A stretch of 64,000 nucleotides of DNA from Posidoniimonas polymericola (GCF_007859935.1 NZ_SJPO01000013.1:1-64000); one strand, 5' to 3'. Positions 8,502 through 17,126 are shown, counted from the stretch's first letter. The notes: generated from the sequence alone by a model not told the origin. Numbers and translations are program-made.

Positions 8502-9404
8502 GTGAGCGGTCCCAAAGACTTTACGATTGAACTAACAGCTTTCCGCTTGGAAACCATCCGACAGCGCAACCTCGCAATGATGCGAGAGCGGGCCGCAGCG
8601 AACCGGCGACGGCTTGAAGAGTCAAGAGTGGCAGCGCACAGGCGAATCGCAAACCTGCAACGCCTCCGCTTCAAGTCGAAGGTGTTGGGCACAGTCCAGG
8701 CGAAGACCGATTCTCACCGAGAAACAGCTCCTGCGCCGGCAGTATCTTTCCAGGCTGAGCCCGCTTCGCCAAGCCGGGAAAAAACCAGCAACGAGGCGGC
8801 GATCCAGGCTGCCACGCGAGACATGGAATCGCTAGCATCCTGGGAAGCGGTCCTTTGCCACGATGAGTTGGTGAAACTGTACCGCCCTCAGGAGTTGGCG
8901 GACTGGTGTCGTCGGGCATCAACGCTACTAGACAACGATGGGGGAGAAAGGAGTCCGGAAAGCGTCCCACGGGCAGCGAAAGAGCTGTGTGCCGCTGCGG
9001 AAGGGATTTCGCTTGAGGCGGCCGAGATAGACGCGAAGTGCCAAGCGCGCAACGACCTGCTGCGGGATATCATCGACTCCCTAAAGGAAGTTGGATTCTT
9101 CGTCGCAGACCCGTACTTTGAGAATGAATCCCAGCCCGAAGGAGACGTTGTGATTCAGGCACGACGCGCCGGCGAGGAAGTTGTTGCGAAGGTCAACCTC
9201 ACGGATGAAGTCAAGTCCGTCTGGAGCGGGATCGAGGGCGAGCACTGCAAGACCGCTTTCCACGACTACGTAGAATCAATGGCTTCTCGGGGCGCAAATG
9301 TCTCGCCCACGAGAGCCGATCTCCGGGAACGCCCGATCAGCATCCGGAAGGGCGCCAAGGACATCCCACGCGGCGAGGAGCACGAGAGGGGATCGCACCA
9401 ATGA
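8502..9404 (+). CDS. MSGPK-type coiled-coil protein of the GTPase/AAA operon
   Basis: 300 aa starting at GTG 8502. It begins MSGPKDFTIELTAFRLE, a start I associate with uncharacterised proteins encoded beside AAA+ or vWA genes in bacterial conflict operons. Residues about 20-75 are strongly charged and helical (RQRNLAMMRERAAANRRRLEESR), consistent with coiled coil. A helical middle and a small alpha/beta C-terminus follow (VVIQARRAGEEVVAKVNLTDEV). Its TGA overlaps the ATG of the AAA+ gene (ATGA at 9401-9404), so the two are probably translated together and may interact. Molecular function unknown. Confidence 0.7.
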   Translation: MSGPKDFTIELTAFRLETIRQRNLAMMRERAAANRRRLEESRVAAHRRIANLQRLRFKSKVLGTVQAKTDSHRETAPAPAVSFQAEPASPSREKTSNEAAIQAATRDMESLASWEAVLCHDELVKLYRPQELADWCRRASTLLDNDGGERSPESVPRAAKELCAAAEGISLEAAEIDAKCQARNDLLRDIIDSLKEVGFFVADPYFENESQPEGDVVIQARRAGEEVVAKVNLTDEVKSVWSGIEGEHCKTAFHDYVESMASRGANVSPTRADLRERPISIRKGAKDIPRGEEHERGSHQ

Positions 9405-11470
9405 CAGAAACCTCTTGGCAGAGGGATCTGAATGACGCTCTGCTGCTCGATCCCCTTGTGCTGCTGCATGGCAACGTAAAGGACCTCTTCCTGGCCGACG
9501 CGAGAATGCGGTCGCGAGCCCCCCGCATACCGGAAGAGTGCCCTTATGTGCCGCTGGAAATCTGGCTGGCTTTGGATCTGGAGCACAAGGGATACGATGT
9601 TGTTCTCATCTATGACCTAGTGGATGGAGCGATTGCCCTCCGCGGCCGTATGGCGAGTCGCTTCGAGTCTCTGGTCGCCAATGGAGCAACACGGGAGGGT
9701 AGCTCACCCGCCAGTCGAGCAGCCTCCCCACCCGCCAACCAAAGCGAGGAACCTCCTCGCCCACGTGGCAGCACCTTGCCGCGTTCTTCGCCAGACACGC
9801 AGCCTGAAGAGTGGCTACCGGTCCTGAGCACTCGTCAAGAACCGATCGACTTCTTTGGCACCCTGTACAACCTGGTGCTTCCGACCGACGAACTCGCGGT
9901 CGCGGTGATCTGTCGGTACATGGATCGACACATAAGCTTTACCGACCGGCAGAATGAGGAGGAGAAACGCCTATCGCTCCTGATCCAAAAGGCCGCGAGG
10001 ACCGTGCGCCCCCGGTTCGACGGGGACAAGCTTGCGAGCAAGGTCGTCATGCTTTTCGACGTCGAGGGCGCCATCCCTCAGGAGCTATCCGTCCAAGCGC
10101 CCTTCTCGCGGTCGATTCGTCTGCCTGTGCCCGGCACTGACGAGCGGGAATCGTTCTTTCGCAGCAACCACAATAGGTTCTACAGCTCACCGGGCGACAG
10201 GTTTTCACCTGACGACGATTCGAATCTCCTAAGACATTTCGCCAACCTTACGGAGGGCTTGCGCACTCAAGACCTGCTGAGCCTTGTCACCCTTAGTCAC
10301 AGCGAGAAGCTTGGCCTCGGCAAGCCACAGTTCAAGATCCTCCTGGACCGATTCCGCTTTGGAGCCCGTGAAAACGCCTGGCTCAAAATCCGAGAGGACA
10401 CGCTCAAGAACTCCGAGACGACCCTCAAGGAACGCGTTAAGGGCCAAGACGAAGTTATCGGGAGGGTCGCTCCCACGCTTATCCGTGCCAAGCTCGGGTT
10501 GAGCGACATCGGCAAGGGAGCAAACTCAACTAAGCCGCGCGGGGTTTTTTTCTTCGTGGGGCCAACCGGAGTCGGCAAAACGGAGCTCAGCAAGTCCATC
10601 GCCGAGCTGCTGTTTGGAGACGAAGCATCGCTCATCCGTTTTGACATGAGCGAGTATTCCGAGGAACACCAGCAGGCGAGGCTAATAGGCGCACCTCCTG
10701 GATACGTTGGCTTCGACCAGGGCGGCCAGCTGACGAACGCGGTGCTGGACAGACCATTTAGCGTATTGTTATTCGATGAGATCGAGAAAGCGCACGGTCG
10801 GATTCTTGATAAGTTCTTGCAGATTCTCGACGATGGCAGATTGACGGACGGGATGGGCCGGACCGTTTATTTTACAGAGTCGATAATCATTTTCACCTCC
10901 AACCTCGGGACTGCTCCGAGACATCAGACTTACGGCGCCGGCGCTTCGGTTGCACTTGGCGGAATCCAGGCGCCGGCGATCTCAGAAAGATACGAACAGC
11001 TGTCCAGCTTGAGCTACGATGATCTTGCCGATCACTTTCGCCGTGAAGTGAAAGGATTCTTCGTTGACCAGCTTGGTCGACCGGAAATCCTCAACCGCAT
11101 CGGTGAAGACAACATCCTCGTCTTCAACTTCTTGAAAGATGGAGACGCCCAGGATCAGATAGTGCAGAAGCAGGTTGCCGATCTGAACACCATGTTGGAG
11201 GAGAAGTACCGGATTTCCGTCGAGGTGACACCCGCCTTCCGTCGACTTTTGCGAACGCATCCGAGTGGTTTTGAGCGCAATGGCGCCAGGGGGGTCCGAA
11301 ACCTGCTGCGGCGTTACGTGATGGATCAGCTAGCCATGGAGCTATTCACTAACGAGGAGAAAAAGGAAGGACAGGTCTTTCAAGTAGACTACCGGGAGAA
11401 GTCAGATTCGATCGGCGAGTTACCTTTTGACTCATCGAAGCTTCAGTGGCAGTGGTACGAACTCTCATGA
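9401..11470 (+). CDS. ClpB-like AAA+ ATPase (AAA_2) with divergent N-terminal module
   Basis: 689 aa. The C-terminal half is a class 2 Clp/Hsp100 AAA+ module: Walker A GPTGVGKTEL near residue 388, RFDMSEYSEEHQQARLIGAPPGYVG, Walker B VLLFDEIEKAH near 460, sensor 1 IIFTSNLG, arginine-finger region PEILNRIGEDNI and a D2-small-like C-terminus ending near 670. The N-terminal 330 residues (LDPLVLLHGNVKDLF...) have the size and hydrophobic pattern of another AAA-like domain but no Walker A. The family remodels or unfolds proteins. It overlaps its upstream neighbour and the radical SAM gene by ATGA junctions. Substrates are unknown; the operon's other proteins are candidates. Confidence 0.85.
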   Translation: MTETSWQRDLNDALLLDPLVLLHGNVKDLFLADARMRSRAPRIPEECPYVPLEIWLALDLEHKGYDVVLIYDLVDGAIALRGRMASRFESLVANGATREGSSPASRAASPPANQSEEPPRPRGSTLPRSSPDTQPEEWLPVLSTRQEPIDFFGTLYNLVLPTDELAVAVICRYMDRHISFTDRQNEEEKRLSLLIQKAARTVRPRFDGDKLASKVVMLFDVEGAIPQELSVQAPFSRSIRLPVPGTDERESFFRSNHNRFYSSPGDRFSPDDDSNLLRHFANLTEGLRTQDLLSLVTLSHSEKLGLGKPQFKILLDRFRFGARENAWLKIREDTLKNSETTLKERVKGQDEVIGRVAPTLIRAKLGLSDIGKGANSTKPRGVFFFVGPTGVGKTELSKSIAELLFGDEASLIRFDMSEYSEEHQQARLIGAPPGYVGFDQGGQLTNAVLDRPFSVLLFDEIEKAHGRILDKFLQILDDGRLTDGMGRTVYFTESIIIFTSNLGTAPRHQTYGAGASVALGGIQAPAISERYEQLSSLSYDDLADHFRREVKGFFVDQLGRPEILNRIGEDNILVFNFLKDGDAQDQIVQKQVADLNTMLEEKYRISVEVTPAFRRLLRTHPSGFERNGARGVRNLLRRYVMDQLAMELFTNEEKKEGQVFQVDYREKSDSIGELPFDSSKLQWQWYELS

Positions 11471-12159
11471 CCAACGAACGACTTGACGATACCTTCTTGC
11501 CAATTGAAGCTAAACCTCCGACCCTTCCAGCTAATGGCGTGCTCGTTGCCGCGTTTCAAGAACGCTCATTTGTCGCGGGCCCCGGGTGCCGAGCGGTAGT
11601 GTGGGTCGCCGGGTGCTTGCGTCGGTGCCCCTCTTGCTCGCAGCCAGAATTCCTCTCCTTTGAGGCCGGGAAGCGGCGGACGGTCCAGGAACTATATGAA
11701 CAGATAATCAGCACTTCGGACATCGTCGGAGTCACCTACTCTGGTGGTGAGCCATTTGAGCAGGCCGACCAGCTTGGAGAGCTGAGCGAGCGGCTCCAGC
11801 AGTTTGGGCTGAGCACAGCCTCCTACTCCGGCTACAGGCGAGCCGCCTTGGTTGCGGAGCCGAAGAGATTTGGACGGCTGTATAATGCTCTCGACATCCT
11901 TATCGATGGCGAGTACCGAAAAGAGGCTCACGGTCCATATAAATGGCGAGGATCAGGGAACCAGGTAGTCCATGCCCTCAGCCCGAAAGGCATGGTTGAG
12001 GCCCGGGCAGAGTATGATCCGGGAAGCACTCAAGAAGTCCAGTTTTCTATCTCAGGAAATCGCTTGCGGATGTCCGGTTTCCCTGATTCGGACACTCACG
12101 AATTGCTCGTCGAGGCCCTCGCGTCGCGTGGAGTCCTCGTGAAAGAGGGTCAGCAATGA
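11467..12159 (+). CDS. NrdG-like radical SAM / 4Fe-4S single-cluster protein
   Basis: 230 aa from the ATG at 11467, which overlaps the AAA+ stop. The cluster-binding motif is C-x3-C-x2-C (GCLRRCPSC, about residues 50-57), the spacing used by radical SAM activases. It is followed by the SAM-contact motif TYSGGEPFEQ near residue 90. Size and motif order resemble the anaerobic ribonucleotide reductase activase NrdG and related stand-alone activases. No nrdD-like glycyl radical enzyme is encoded nearby, so it probably acts on a protein of this operon or another substrate. Its stop overlaps the start of the vWA gene (ATGA at 12156-12159). Confidence 0.8.
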   Translation: MTNERLDDTFLPIEAKPPTLPANGVLVAAFQERSFVAGPGCRAVVWVAGCLRRCPSCSQPEFLSFEAGKRRTVQELYEQIISTSDIVGVTYSGGEPFEQADQLGELSERLQQFGLSTASYSGYRRAALVAEPKRFGRLYNALDILIDGEYRKEAHGPYKWRGSGNQVVHALSPKGMVEARAEYDPGSTQEVQFSISGNRLRMSGFPDSDTHELLVEALASRGVLVKEGQQ

Positions 12160-13556
12160 GCACCAACCTGCCCACGCTGACTATGTGGACACTCAAGGAG
12201 ACTCCTCACCCGCTCACACTGGTCGAACTCACTCAGCCGGCATGCTCTGATCACCTCTTCGCCGTCGTGCTCGACTTCTCGGATTCCACCAGCTACTCGG
12301 ATCTCCCTGTTGAAGCGACTCTAAAAGTGGCGGAGTTGCTGCCTCGGAAGACACCTTTTATCGTCTTCCGGATGAGCAGCGGAAGTCCTTTGCTGCCTTG
12401 GGGAGAATACAGCGTGGGCGACCTGATTGGCGACCCTGGCCTGCTTGAGCGCTGGGGAGAAAGTGAAGAGCTGATCGCTGAGGCCGCACTACAGGGGAGT
12501 TTCATCCGCCCCGTAATCGAGTCCTTGGCGCAGAACGCTTCGGACAATGGTTGCGTGCAGTGCACGCTGCTTGCCCTGACCGACGGTGAGCTCTTGGACG
12601 GCGCTGAGGCACAGGTTCCCCCTGGAATGCGCATAGCCGGTCTCGTCAAGTCAATGGATCCTCGCAAGCAACAACACTGGCAGCGAGTGCTGCCCGGTAG
12701 ACCCCTCCTAACACCAACCGATGCGAAGATAGACCGTTTCATTACGGATGGCTTTCCCAAGGGCACTCGGTTGTGCGAACTGCACTGGTCAAACCACTCG
12801 CAGAAAGCGACTGCTGAGGCCTGGAAGCTGGATATCCATGGTCACAGGCTCGTGATAGATACACCGTGGAAAGTGCAAGGAAACCTCTTCAGCGGTGCAC
12901 TAAGGATAGTGGTTTTGGGTACTGCCGAGGAGGTCGCCAGCCTTCCCTGGCGCCTCGTAACGCCCAAGGCGGAACACACGTTGGAGGCCACCCTAGGCGA
13001 GCACAGCGTCGGGATAACGAAGCGTTTCATGGAGAATGCGGCAGCCAGTCTCGAAGAAAGTAGCGGCACGTGGAGGATTCTGCTCAATGTTAGGCGAGGG
13101 GAGCTGCATTTTGACCGGGCGTCTCAGGCCGCCGCGAAAGTGAGAGAGCTGGCGAGCACCCGGAGCCAGCGGAACGTGAGCAACCACCAATTGTTGCTTG
13201 GGGGTTTGCCGCTAGACGAGTGGAAGGCTGCCAGGACTGCCGATGAGGGCATCGACGCGCTGTTGTTTTTTGTGAAATCTACGCCCGGCGAGGCCACCAT
13301 CGCCGAGCAGGTGGTCGTCGCGGCGCTCGGGCGGTCTCAAACGGGAGCGATGCTGTTTGTTCGGGGAGAGGAAACTCCCTGTGGCCTCGCAGGCGAAGAC
13401 GCCGCGATCAAGTTTCGTCGTGAGCAAAACAGGTGGTTTCTAGAGAAACAAGACTGCCCCCCCGTTGAGCTTGAGCCCTTCGGAAGCCAGGAAATTCCAG
13501 ATAGACTACTGGCTGACGAAGCTTGGGAGATCCTGTTTTCAGGAGACCTCAACTAA
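12156..13556 (+). CDS. vWA-like protein closing the GTPase/AAA operon
   Basis: 466 aa. The first 200 residues look like a von Willebrand factor A domain with a metal-ion-dependent adhesion site: DFSDSTS fits DxSxS (about residues 39-43), and an acidic LTDGELLDGAE near residue 145 could supply the last MIDAS aspartate. The remaining 260 residues, partly beta-rich, are not recognised. vWA domains form regulatory complexes with AAA+ ATPases (MoxR-vWA pairs), which fits its coupling to the AAA+ and radical SAM genes by stop/start overlaps. It ends the operon; a short convergent gene follows 27 bp away. Confidence 0.62.
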   Translation: MSTNLPTLTMWTLKETPHPLTLVELTQPACSDHLFAVVLDFSDSTSYSDLPVEATLKVAELLPRKTPFIVFRMSSGSPLLPWGEYSVGDLIGDPGLLERWGESEELIAEAALQGSFIRPVIESLAQNASDNGCVQCTLLALTDGELLDGAEAQVPPGMRIAGLVKSMDPRKQQHWQRVLPGRPLLTPTDAKIDRFITDGFPKGTRLCELHWSNHSQKATAEAWKLDIHGHRLVIDTPWKVQGNLFSGALRIVVLGTAEEVASLPWRLVTPKAEHTLEATLGEHSVGITKRFMENAAASLEESSGTWRILLNVRRGELHFDRASQAAAKVRELASTRSQRNVSNHQLLLGGLPLDEWKAARTADEGIDALLFFVKSTPGEATIAEQVVVAALGRSQTGAMLFVRGEETPCGLAGEDAAIKFRREQNRWFLEKQDCPPVELEPFGSQEIPDRLLADEAWEILFSGDLN

Positions 13557-13583
13557 CCCACCGCCCAAATGTCTCAAAGGCGT

Positions 13584-14003
13584 TCAGTCGCGGTCTCGTC
13601 GCAACTGCAGCAGCCGACGCTGTCCCCTGTTCAAGGCGGCTGTCGCATTGGCTGGGCTTGAGGATAGCGATTCTTCAATTGTTGAGGTCCGCCGCTCACT
13701 ACTGGTGTTGTTACGAACCGACCAGCGACCGAAGTAGTGGACGAAGTAGAGCCCCGTCCCTCTGAGTCCAAAGGAGAAGTACGCCCGCCCATCGGAACTA
13801 CGGCCGAAGCGTAGCCCCGGAATGCCAATGCTGGTCCCAATACCACGCTTGGAAAGCGTCCAACGAAGTGGCCCCTTCGACCATTGCTTACGGAATCGCC
13901 AGCCCAACGCTGTCACCCCCAAGAACGGTGCAGACTGAAGTCCCAAGAGACGCCAGAGAGCAAACTTAGCATTACAAGCTGAAGTTCCACTTGGCAAAAC
14001 CAA
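13584..14003 (-). CDS. DUF4236-like small protein
   Basis: Up to 139 aa. The core GWRFRKQWSKGPLRWTLSKRG, then GTSIGIPGLRFGRSSDGRAYFSFGLRGTGLYF, fits the DUF4236 pattern (GxRFRK...LSKSGxxxSxGxPG...GxPGTGLxY). The core begins near residue 30, so the true start may be the GTG at 13914-13916, giving about 110 aa. The C-terminal tail is basic. It is convergent with the vWA gene, and its upstream side faces the IS630 element. Function unknown; such proteins are frequent on mobile or accessory DNA. Confidence 0.6.
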   Translation of the reverse strand: MVLPSGTSACNAKFALWRLLGLQSAPFLGVTALGWRFRKQWSKGPLRWTLSKRGIGTSIGIPGLRFGRSSDGRAYFSFGLRGTGLYFVHYFGRWSVRNNTSSERRTSTIEESLSSSPANATAALNRGQRRLLQLRRDRD

Positions 14004-14114
14004 TCACGCATAACGGCAGTATAGCATTCACAATACGCGGCTACAAATCTGTGTCAGTTCGGTAGTGGTTCACTTTGAAATCTAGCCGCCCGTCGCAGAA
14101 CGGGACGCCCCTGC

Positions 14115-15139
14115 TAGAGCGTTCAACGCAGATCCCTAGCGCCCCTTTGGGAAGTTGAGTAAACTCGGCAAGAACCAGGAGAAGCCGATGGTTTCTTCGA
14201 AGGAACGGCGGGCGGAGGTGCTCGCCGAGTGCGATGCTGGGAAGGGGACGCGTGAGGTGGCGTTGAAGTTCAACGTCAGCGAGTCTTGGGTTCGTCGCGT
14301 GATGCAGGAGCGTCGCGAGCAGGGTAAGGTATCGCCGAAGCAGACGCGTGACCGCCGGCCCTGCTGGGCGCCCTACGCCGATTGGCTCCGCGCTCAGATC
14401 GCCGAGAAGAGCGATCAGACGCTGGCGGAGCTCCAGGCGAAGGCGGCCGAGGAGTTGGGCTGGGTGACCTCCGACATGACGATCAGTCGGGCGCTGCGGG
14501 CGTTGCGTCTGCCGCTAAAAAAAGACGCTCGTCGCCCAATAGCAAGACCGCGAAGACGTCGCGTTGAAGCGTCGCGAGTGGATCGCTTCGCAACCGGGCC
14601 TCGACCCCGATCGTGTGGTGTTCCTCGATGAAACGTGGGCCATGACCAACATGACGCGTTCACGCGGCCGCAGCGAGAGGGGCTCGCGGCTGGTGGAGAA
14701 GACCCCCTGCGGGCGTTGGAGCACCACGACGTTCCTGGGGGCAGTCCGATCGACCGGGTTCATCGCCCCGGTCTGCGTCGAGGGCGCCATCAACGGCCGC
14801 GTGTTCAAGGCCTGGGTCGAGCAGCACCTGGTCCGCGAACTGCGTGAAGGAGACGTCGTCGTGATGGACAATCTCTCCAGCCACAAGGTCAAAGGCGTCG
14901 CCGAGGCGATCGAAGCGGCCGGCGCGGAAGTCCGCTACCTGCCGCCCTACTCCCCCGACCTCAACCCCATCGAACTCGCTTTCAGCAAGTTCAAACGCCT
15001 CCTACGCGACGGCGCTCGACGCACCCAGGAGAAGCTCGTCGAGCTCTGCGGCACGGTCCTCGAACTCTTCACCGAAACCGAGATCCGAAACTACTCCCGA
15101 CACTGCGGATACCGCTACAAATAAACGTTGAGCGCTCTA
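14115..15139 (+). mobile_element. IS630-family insertion sequence, probably inactive
   Basis: Near-identical 15-bp terminal inverted repeats (one mismatch) lie at 14114-14128 and 15126-15140. Both outer ends read CTAGAGCG/CGCTCTAG, so the element runs 14117-15137 with a TA target duplication at 14115-14116 and 15138-15139, as expected for IS630/Tc1. The enclosed transposase is broken. On its right side the element abuts an IS1 transposase remnant in the same orientation. Confidence 0.9.
14155..15124 (+). pseudogene. IS630-family transposase, frameshifted and with an amber stop
   Basis: Two pieces in different frames. The N-terminal piece (TTG at 14155 to 14631) carries the HTH (AECDAGKGTREVALKFNVSESWVRRVMQ) up to LRLPLKK. 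The C-terminal piece (14564-15124) carries the DDE core: D in [10 protein letters not shown] in [11 protein letters not shown] in [18 protein letters not shown] run of seven A at 14517-14523 marks the junction; removing one base gives LKKTLVAQ, then a TAG, then [13 protein letters not shown]. The extra A could be bypassed by slippage, as some IS630 members do, but the in-frame TAG would also have to be suppressed. I therefore call it inactive. Confidence 0.82.
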
Positions 15140-15140
15140 G

Positions 15141-15394
15141 AATGGGGGTACCTTTCCGCGGTGGACTTGGCTTTCGGCGGCAACATCGATTACGCCCGGC
15201 TAATCAAGATGTACGGCCAGACCCCGGAAGGCGAGAAGCGTTACAGCCCGGCTGAGTGTATTGGCTGCAAGAAAGAGGTTGCCGCCGGCCAGCCTGACCC
15301 GGAGCACATCAGCACCAGCTACGTGGAGCGGCAGAACTTGACGATGCGAATGCTCGCGGGACGGAGATGGCTAGGTCTCGTCCTTAGATCGTGA
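15141..15394 (+). pseudogene. IS1-family transposase, 3' remnant
   Basis: About 80 codons after the IS630 boundary read GGNIDYARLIKMYG, RRYSPAECIG-like EKRYSPAECIGCKKE, then DPEHISTSYVERQNLTMRM. This is the C-terminal signature of environmental IS1-type transposases, in which VERQNLTMRM is nearly invariant. The final MRRFTRLTNAFSKK-type segment is replaced by LAGRRWLGLVLRS, and no N-terminal half is recognisable left of the IS630. Both ends are therefore lost. It is a relic, perhaps disrupted by the IS630. Confidence 0.75.
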
Positions 15395-15520
15395 AACCTC
15401 GTGAGCCCGGGCGCACGGACTAAGTACCTAGGGAACCCTGGCAGTCCCCGGGGGGTCTGGGGCAAATTCTGGAACGTCAGCTGGGTCCCATCGGCGCGGC
15501 CACTGTCGATGTAGCAAGAC

Positions 15521-15721
15521 TTAGCGATATTCAGAACGGCCAGCTTCGGCGATCGCCAGTATCGAGCGTCGGAACCCCTCTGGCAGCACTGACCAGGAGC
15601 GAATGATATACGCCAAGTCCTCGTTATGGAGATCGGCCAATTGCCGTGCTGCGCCAATAGCTGCGCGAACTTCGGAACTGCAGTTTTTCCCGGTGTTTTC
15701 TGGGGCTTTGGGCGGAATCAT
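15521..15721 (-). CDS. Small hypothetical protein next to the tRNA scar
   Basis: 66 aa if started at the ATG at 15719-15721. That ATG lies within the partial tRNA sequence on the other strand, so the start is doubtful and the gene may be truncated. The second half, LADLHNEDLAYIIRSWSVLPEGFRRSILAIAEAG, is a helical stretch with the LPE..R..ILA pattern seen in short uncharacterised proteins of mobile elements. Function unknown. Confidence 0.4.
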   Translation of the reverse strand: MIPPKAPENTGKNCSSEVRAAIGAARQLADLHNEDLAYIIRSWSVLPEGFRRSILAIAEAGRSEYR

Positions 15722-15758
15722 AATCCGCGTGTCGGGGGTTCGAGTCCCTCCTCCGCTA
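15711..15758 (+). other. 3' half of a tRNA gene, anticodon CAT (probable att scar)
   Basis: The anticodon arm is complete (stem 15712-15716 with 15724-15728; loop ATCATAA with CAT at 15719-15721). It is followed by a variable region, a T-arm (15734-15750, TTCGAGT loop) and a 7-base acceptor strand CTCCGCT plus discriminator A. No matching 5' acceptor AGCGGAG or D-arm precedes it. A tRNA cut exactly to its 3' half is what site-specific integration into a tRNA gene leaves at the far end of an element. The orientation implies the intact tRNA-Met/Ile2 gene lies to the left of the window, with the island in between. Confidence 0.7.
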
Positions 15759-15953
15759 CTTGTGCCTTCGCGCTGGGAGGCGCATGCGGTCTGGTTTAGG
15801 CCTAAAATCTGCGACTAGGCCGGGCCAAAATGGGCTTAGTCGCTCGGCACGTTGCGATGCCCGACCGGCTCCCGCGGGTGCCTCGTTCGCGGCGGCTCAA
15901 CTCACTTCGGCCGAGTGGGGTTCGGCCCCGCCTCACGCGACTCCGGCGCCACG

Positions 15954-17075
15954 TCAGTCTTGGACCTCAGTCTTGGACCACTGCCGCGTCCACTTCTTCA
16001 TCTGCTCGCGGCCCGTGTAGGAAAGGCCTCGGACGCAATTCCTCACCCCGCGTCCGGAAACGTAATAGATGAGCTGTGGAGCCTGGCGGGCGCCCAGCCG
16101 TTGCTTGTAGGCCTCGTCGCCTCGCAGCATGTCGAGGGTGTGGGCCCCGTTCTTGATCGCCCTCCTCACCAAGCTGAAATTCATCATCCAGCCCGCGTGA
16201 CGGTCGTCAAAGCGAGGGTTGCGTCCCGTCAGGTAGATGGAGAACGTCCCGCCGCATTCGGCGCTGATCGCCGCCGCCGCCGGCTCCTCGTCAATCCAAA
16301 GCACCGCCAGATGAAGCTTCTCTTCTTGCAGCCACTCGCGCGTCACGCGGTCGATGAAGTCGCGAAAATGGGCGTGTGAGAAGCAACCCCCACCCTCGAG
16401 CCCTTGCCAACGCATCTCGTGGAGCTGCTCCGCGATTTCGAGGTACTCCTGCCGGCTGGTCTCGTCCTCGGCGAACCTCAACCGGTTGTTCTGCTTCGGG
16501 TCGTCAACCTTCTTGAGCGCCTGCCTCAGCAACCGGCGTGAGCTCTTACCGAGGCTCGAGGCGTAATCTTCGAAGCAGGACGGCAGCGGACACACCCAGC
16601 GAGACTGGTCCTCAATCGGCTTCATGTGCGCTCCTGCGTCAGACAGTGCCTGCTCGAGTAACGCTATCACTTGGTCGCCGCCATCGACCCCGGTGAGCCA
16701 GAGCTCGTCCCAGACGCCCGCTGCGCGATCGGCGACCAACCATCCGGCAATCTCCTCGACGACAGCAGGTTCCAGGCCAGGACGCACGAGCAGCGACAAC
16801 TCATCGCCGCACGCTTTGGCGCCGCCGATTAGCTCCAGGGCCTTGGTTGCGCGGGTCATTCGCCGCAGGCAGAATGGGGCAATCCCTACCACCTCGCCGG
16901 CAGAGTCACGCACCACAGCGACACGCGGCTCGCACTCTTTCCCGAATGTGGACAGCCACGACTCGGCCCACTCGTAACGTCGGAACAGCATCGCGCCGGC
17001 GAGCTCGTTCCAGATATTGCGTAGCGATCCGTCCAAGGGGTTGGCCGTCGATATTTGCAGGGCGTTGGCGTTCAT
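15954..17075 (-). CDS. FemAB/CelD-like GNAT-fold acyltransferase
   Basis: 373 aa from the ATG at 17073-17075 (MNANALQIS). A longer frame to 17273 would read through an 8-bp tandem repeat and is unlikely. The protein has the double-GNAT architecture of the CelD/BcsL family (Acetyltransf_6). The C-terminal half contains HEMRWQGLEGGGCFSHAHFRDF, then LAVLWIDEEPAAAAISAECGGTFSIYLTGRNPRFDDRHAG and MLRGDEAYKQRLG. Members modify surface polysaccharides or lipids. The downstream position next to MBOAT and AlgJ-like genes on the same strand supports a role in exopolysaccharide decoration. The exact acyl donor and acceptor cannot be told. Confidence 0.8.
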   Translation of the reverse strand: MNANALQISTANPLDGSLRNIWNELAGAMLFRRYEWAESWLSTFGKECEPRVAVVRDSAGEVVGIAPFCLRRMTRATKALELIGGAKACGDELSLLVRPGLEPAVVEEIAGWLVADRAAGVWDELWLTGVDGGDQVIALLEQALSDAGAHMKPIEDQSRWVCPLPSCFEDYASSLGKSSRRLLRQALKKVDDPKQNNRLRFAEDETSRQEYLEIAEQLHEMRWQGLEGGGCFSHAHFRDFIDRVTREWLQEEKLHLAVLWIDEEPAAAAISAECGGTFSIYLTGRNPRFDDRHAGWMMNFSLVRRAIKNGAHTLDMLRGDEAYKQRLGARQAPQLIYYVSGRGVRNCVRGLSYTGREQMKKWTRQWSKTEVQD

Positions 17076-17126
17076 GGTTGACGGGCGGCGCTGGGCTGGC
17101 GGCGGGATCAGACGAGCCCCGCCGGG

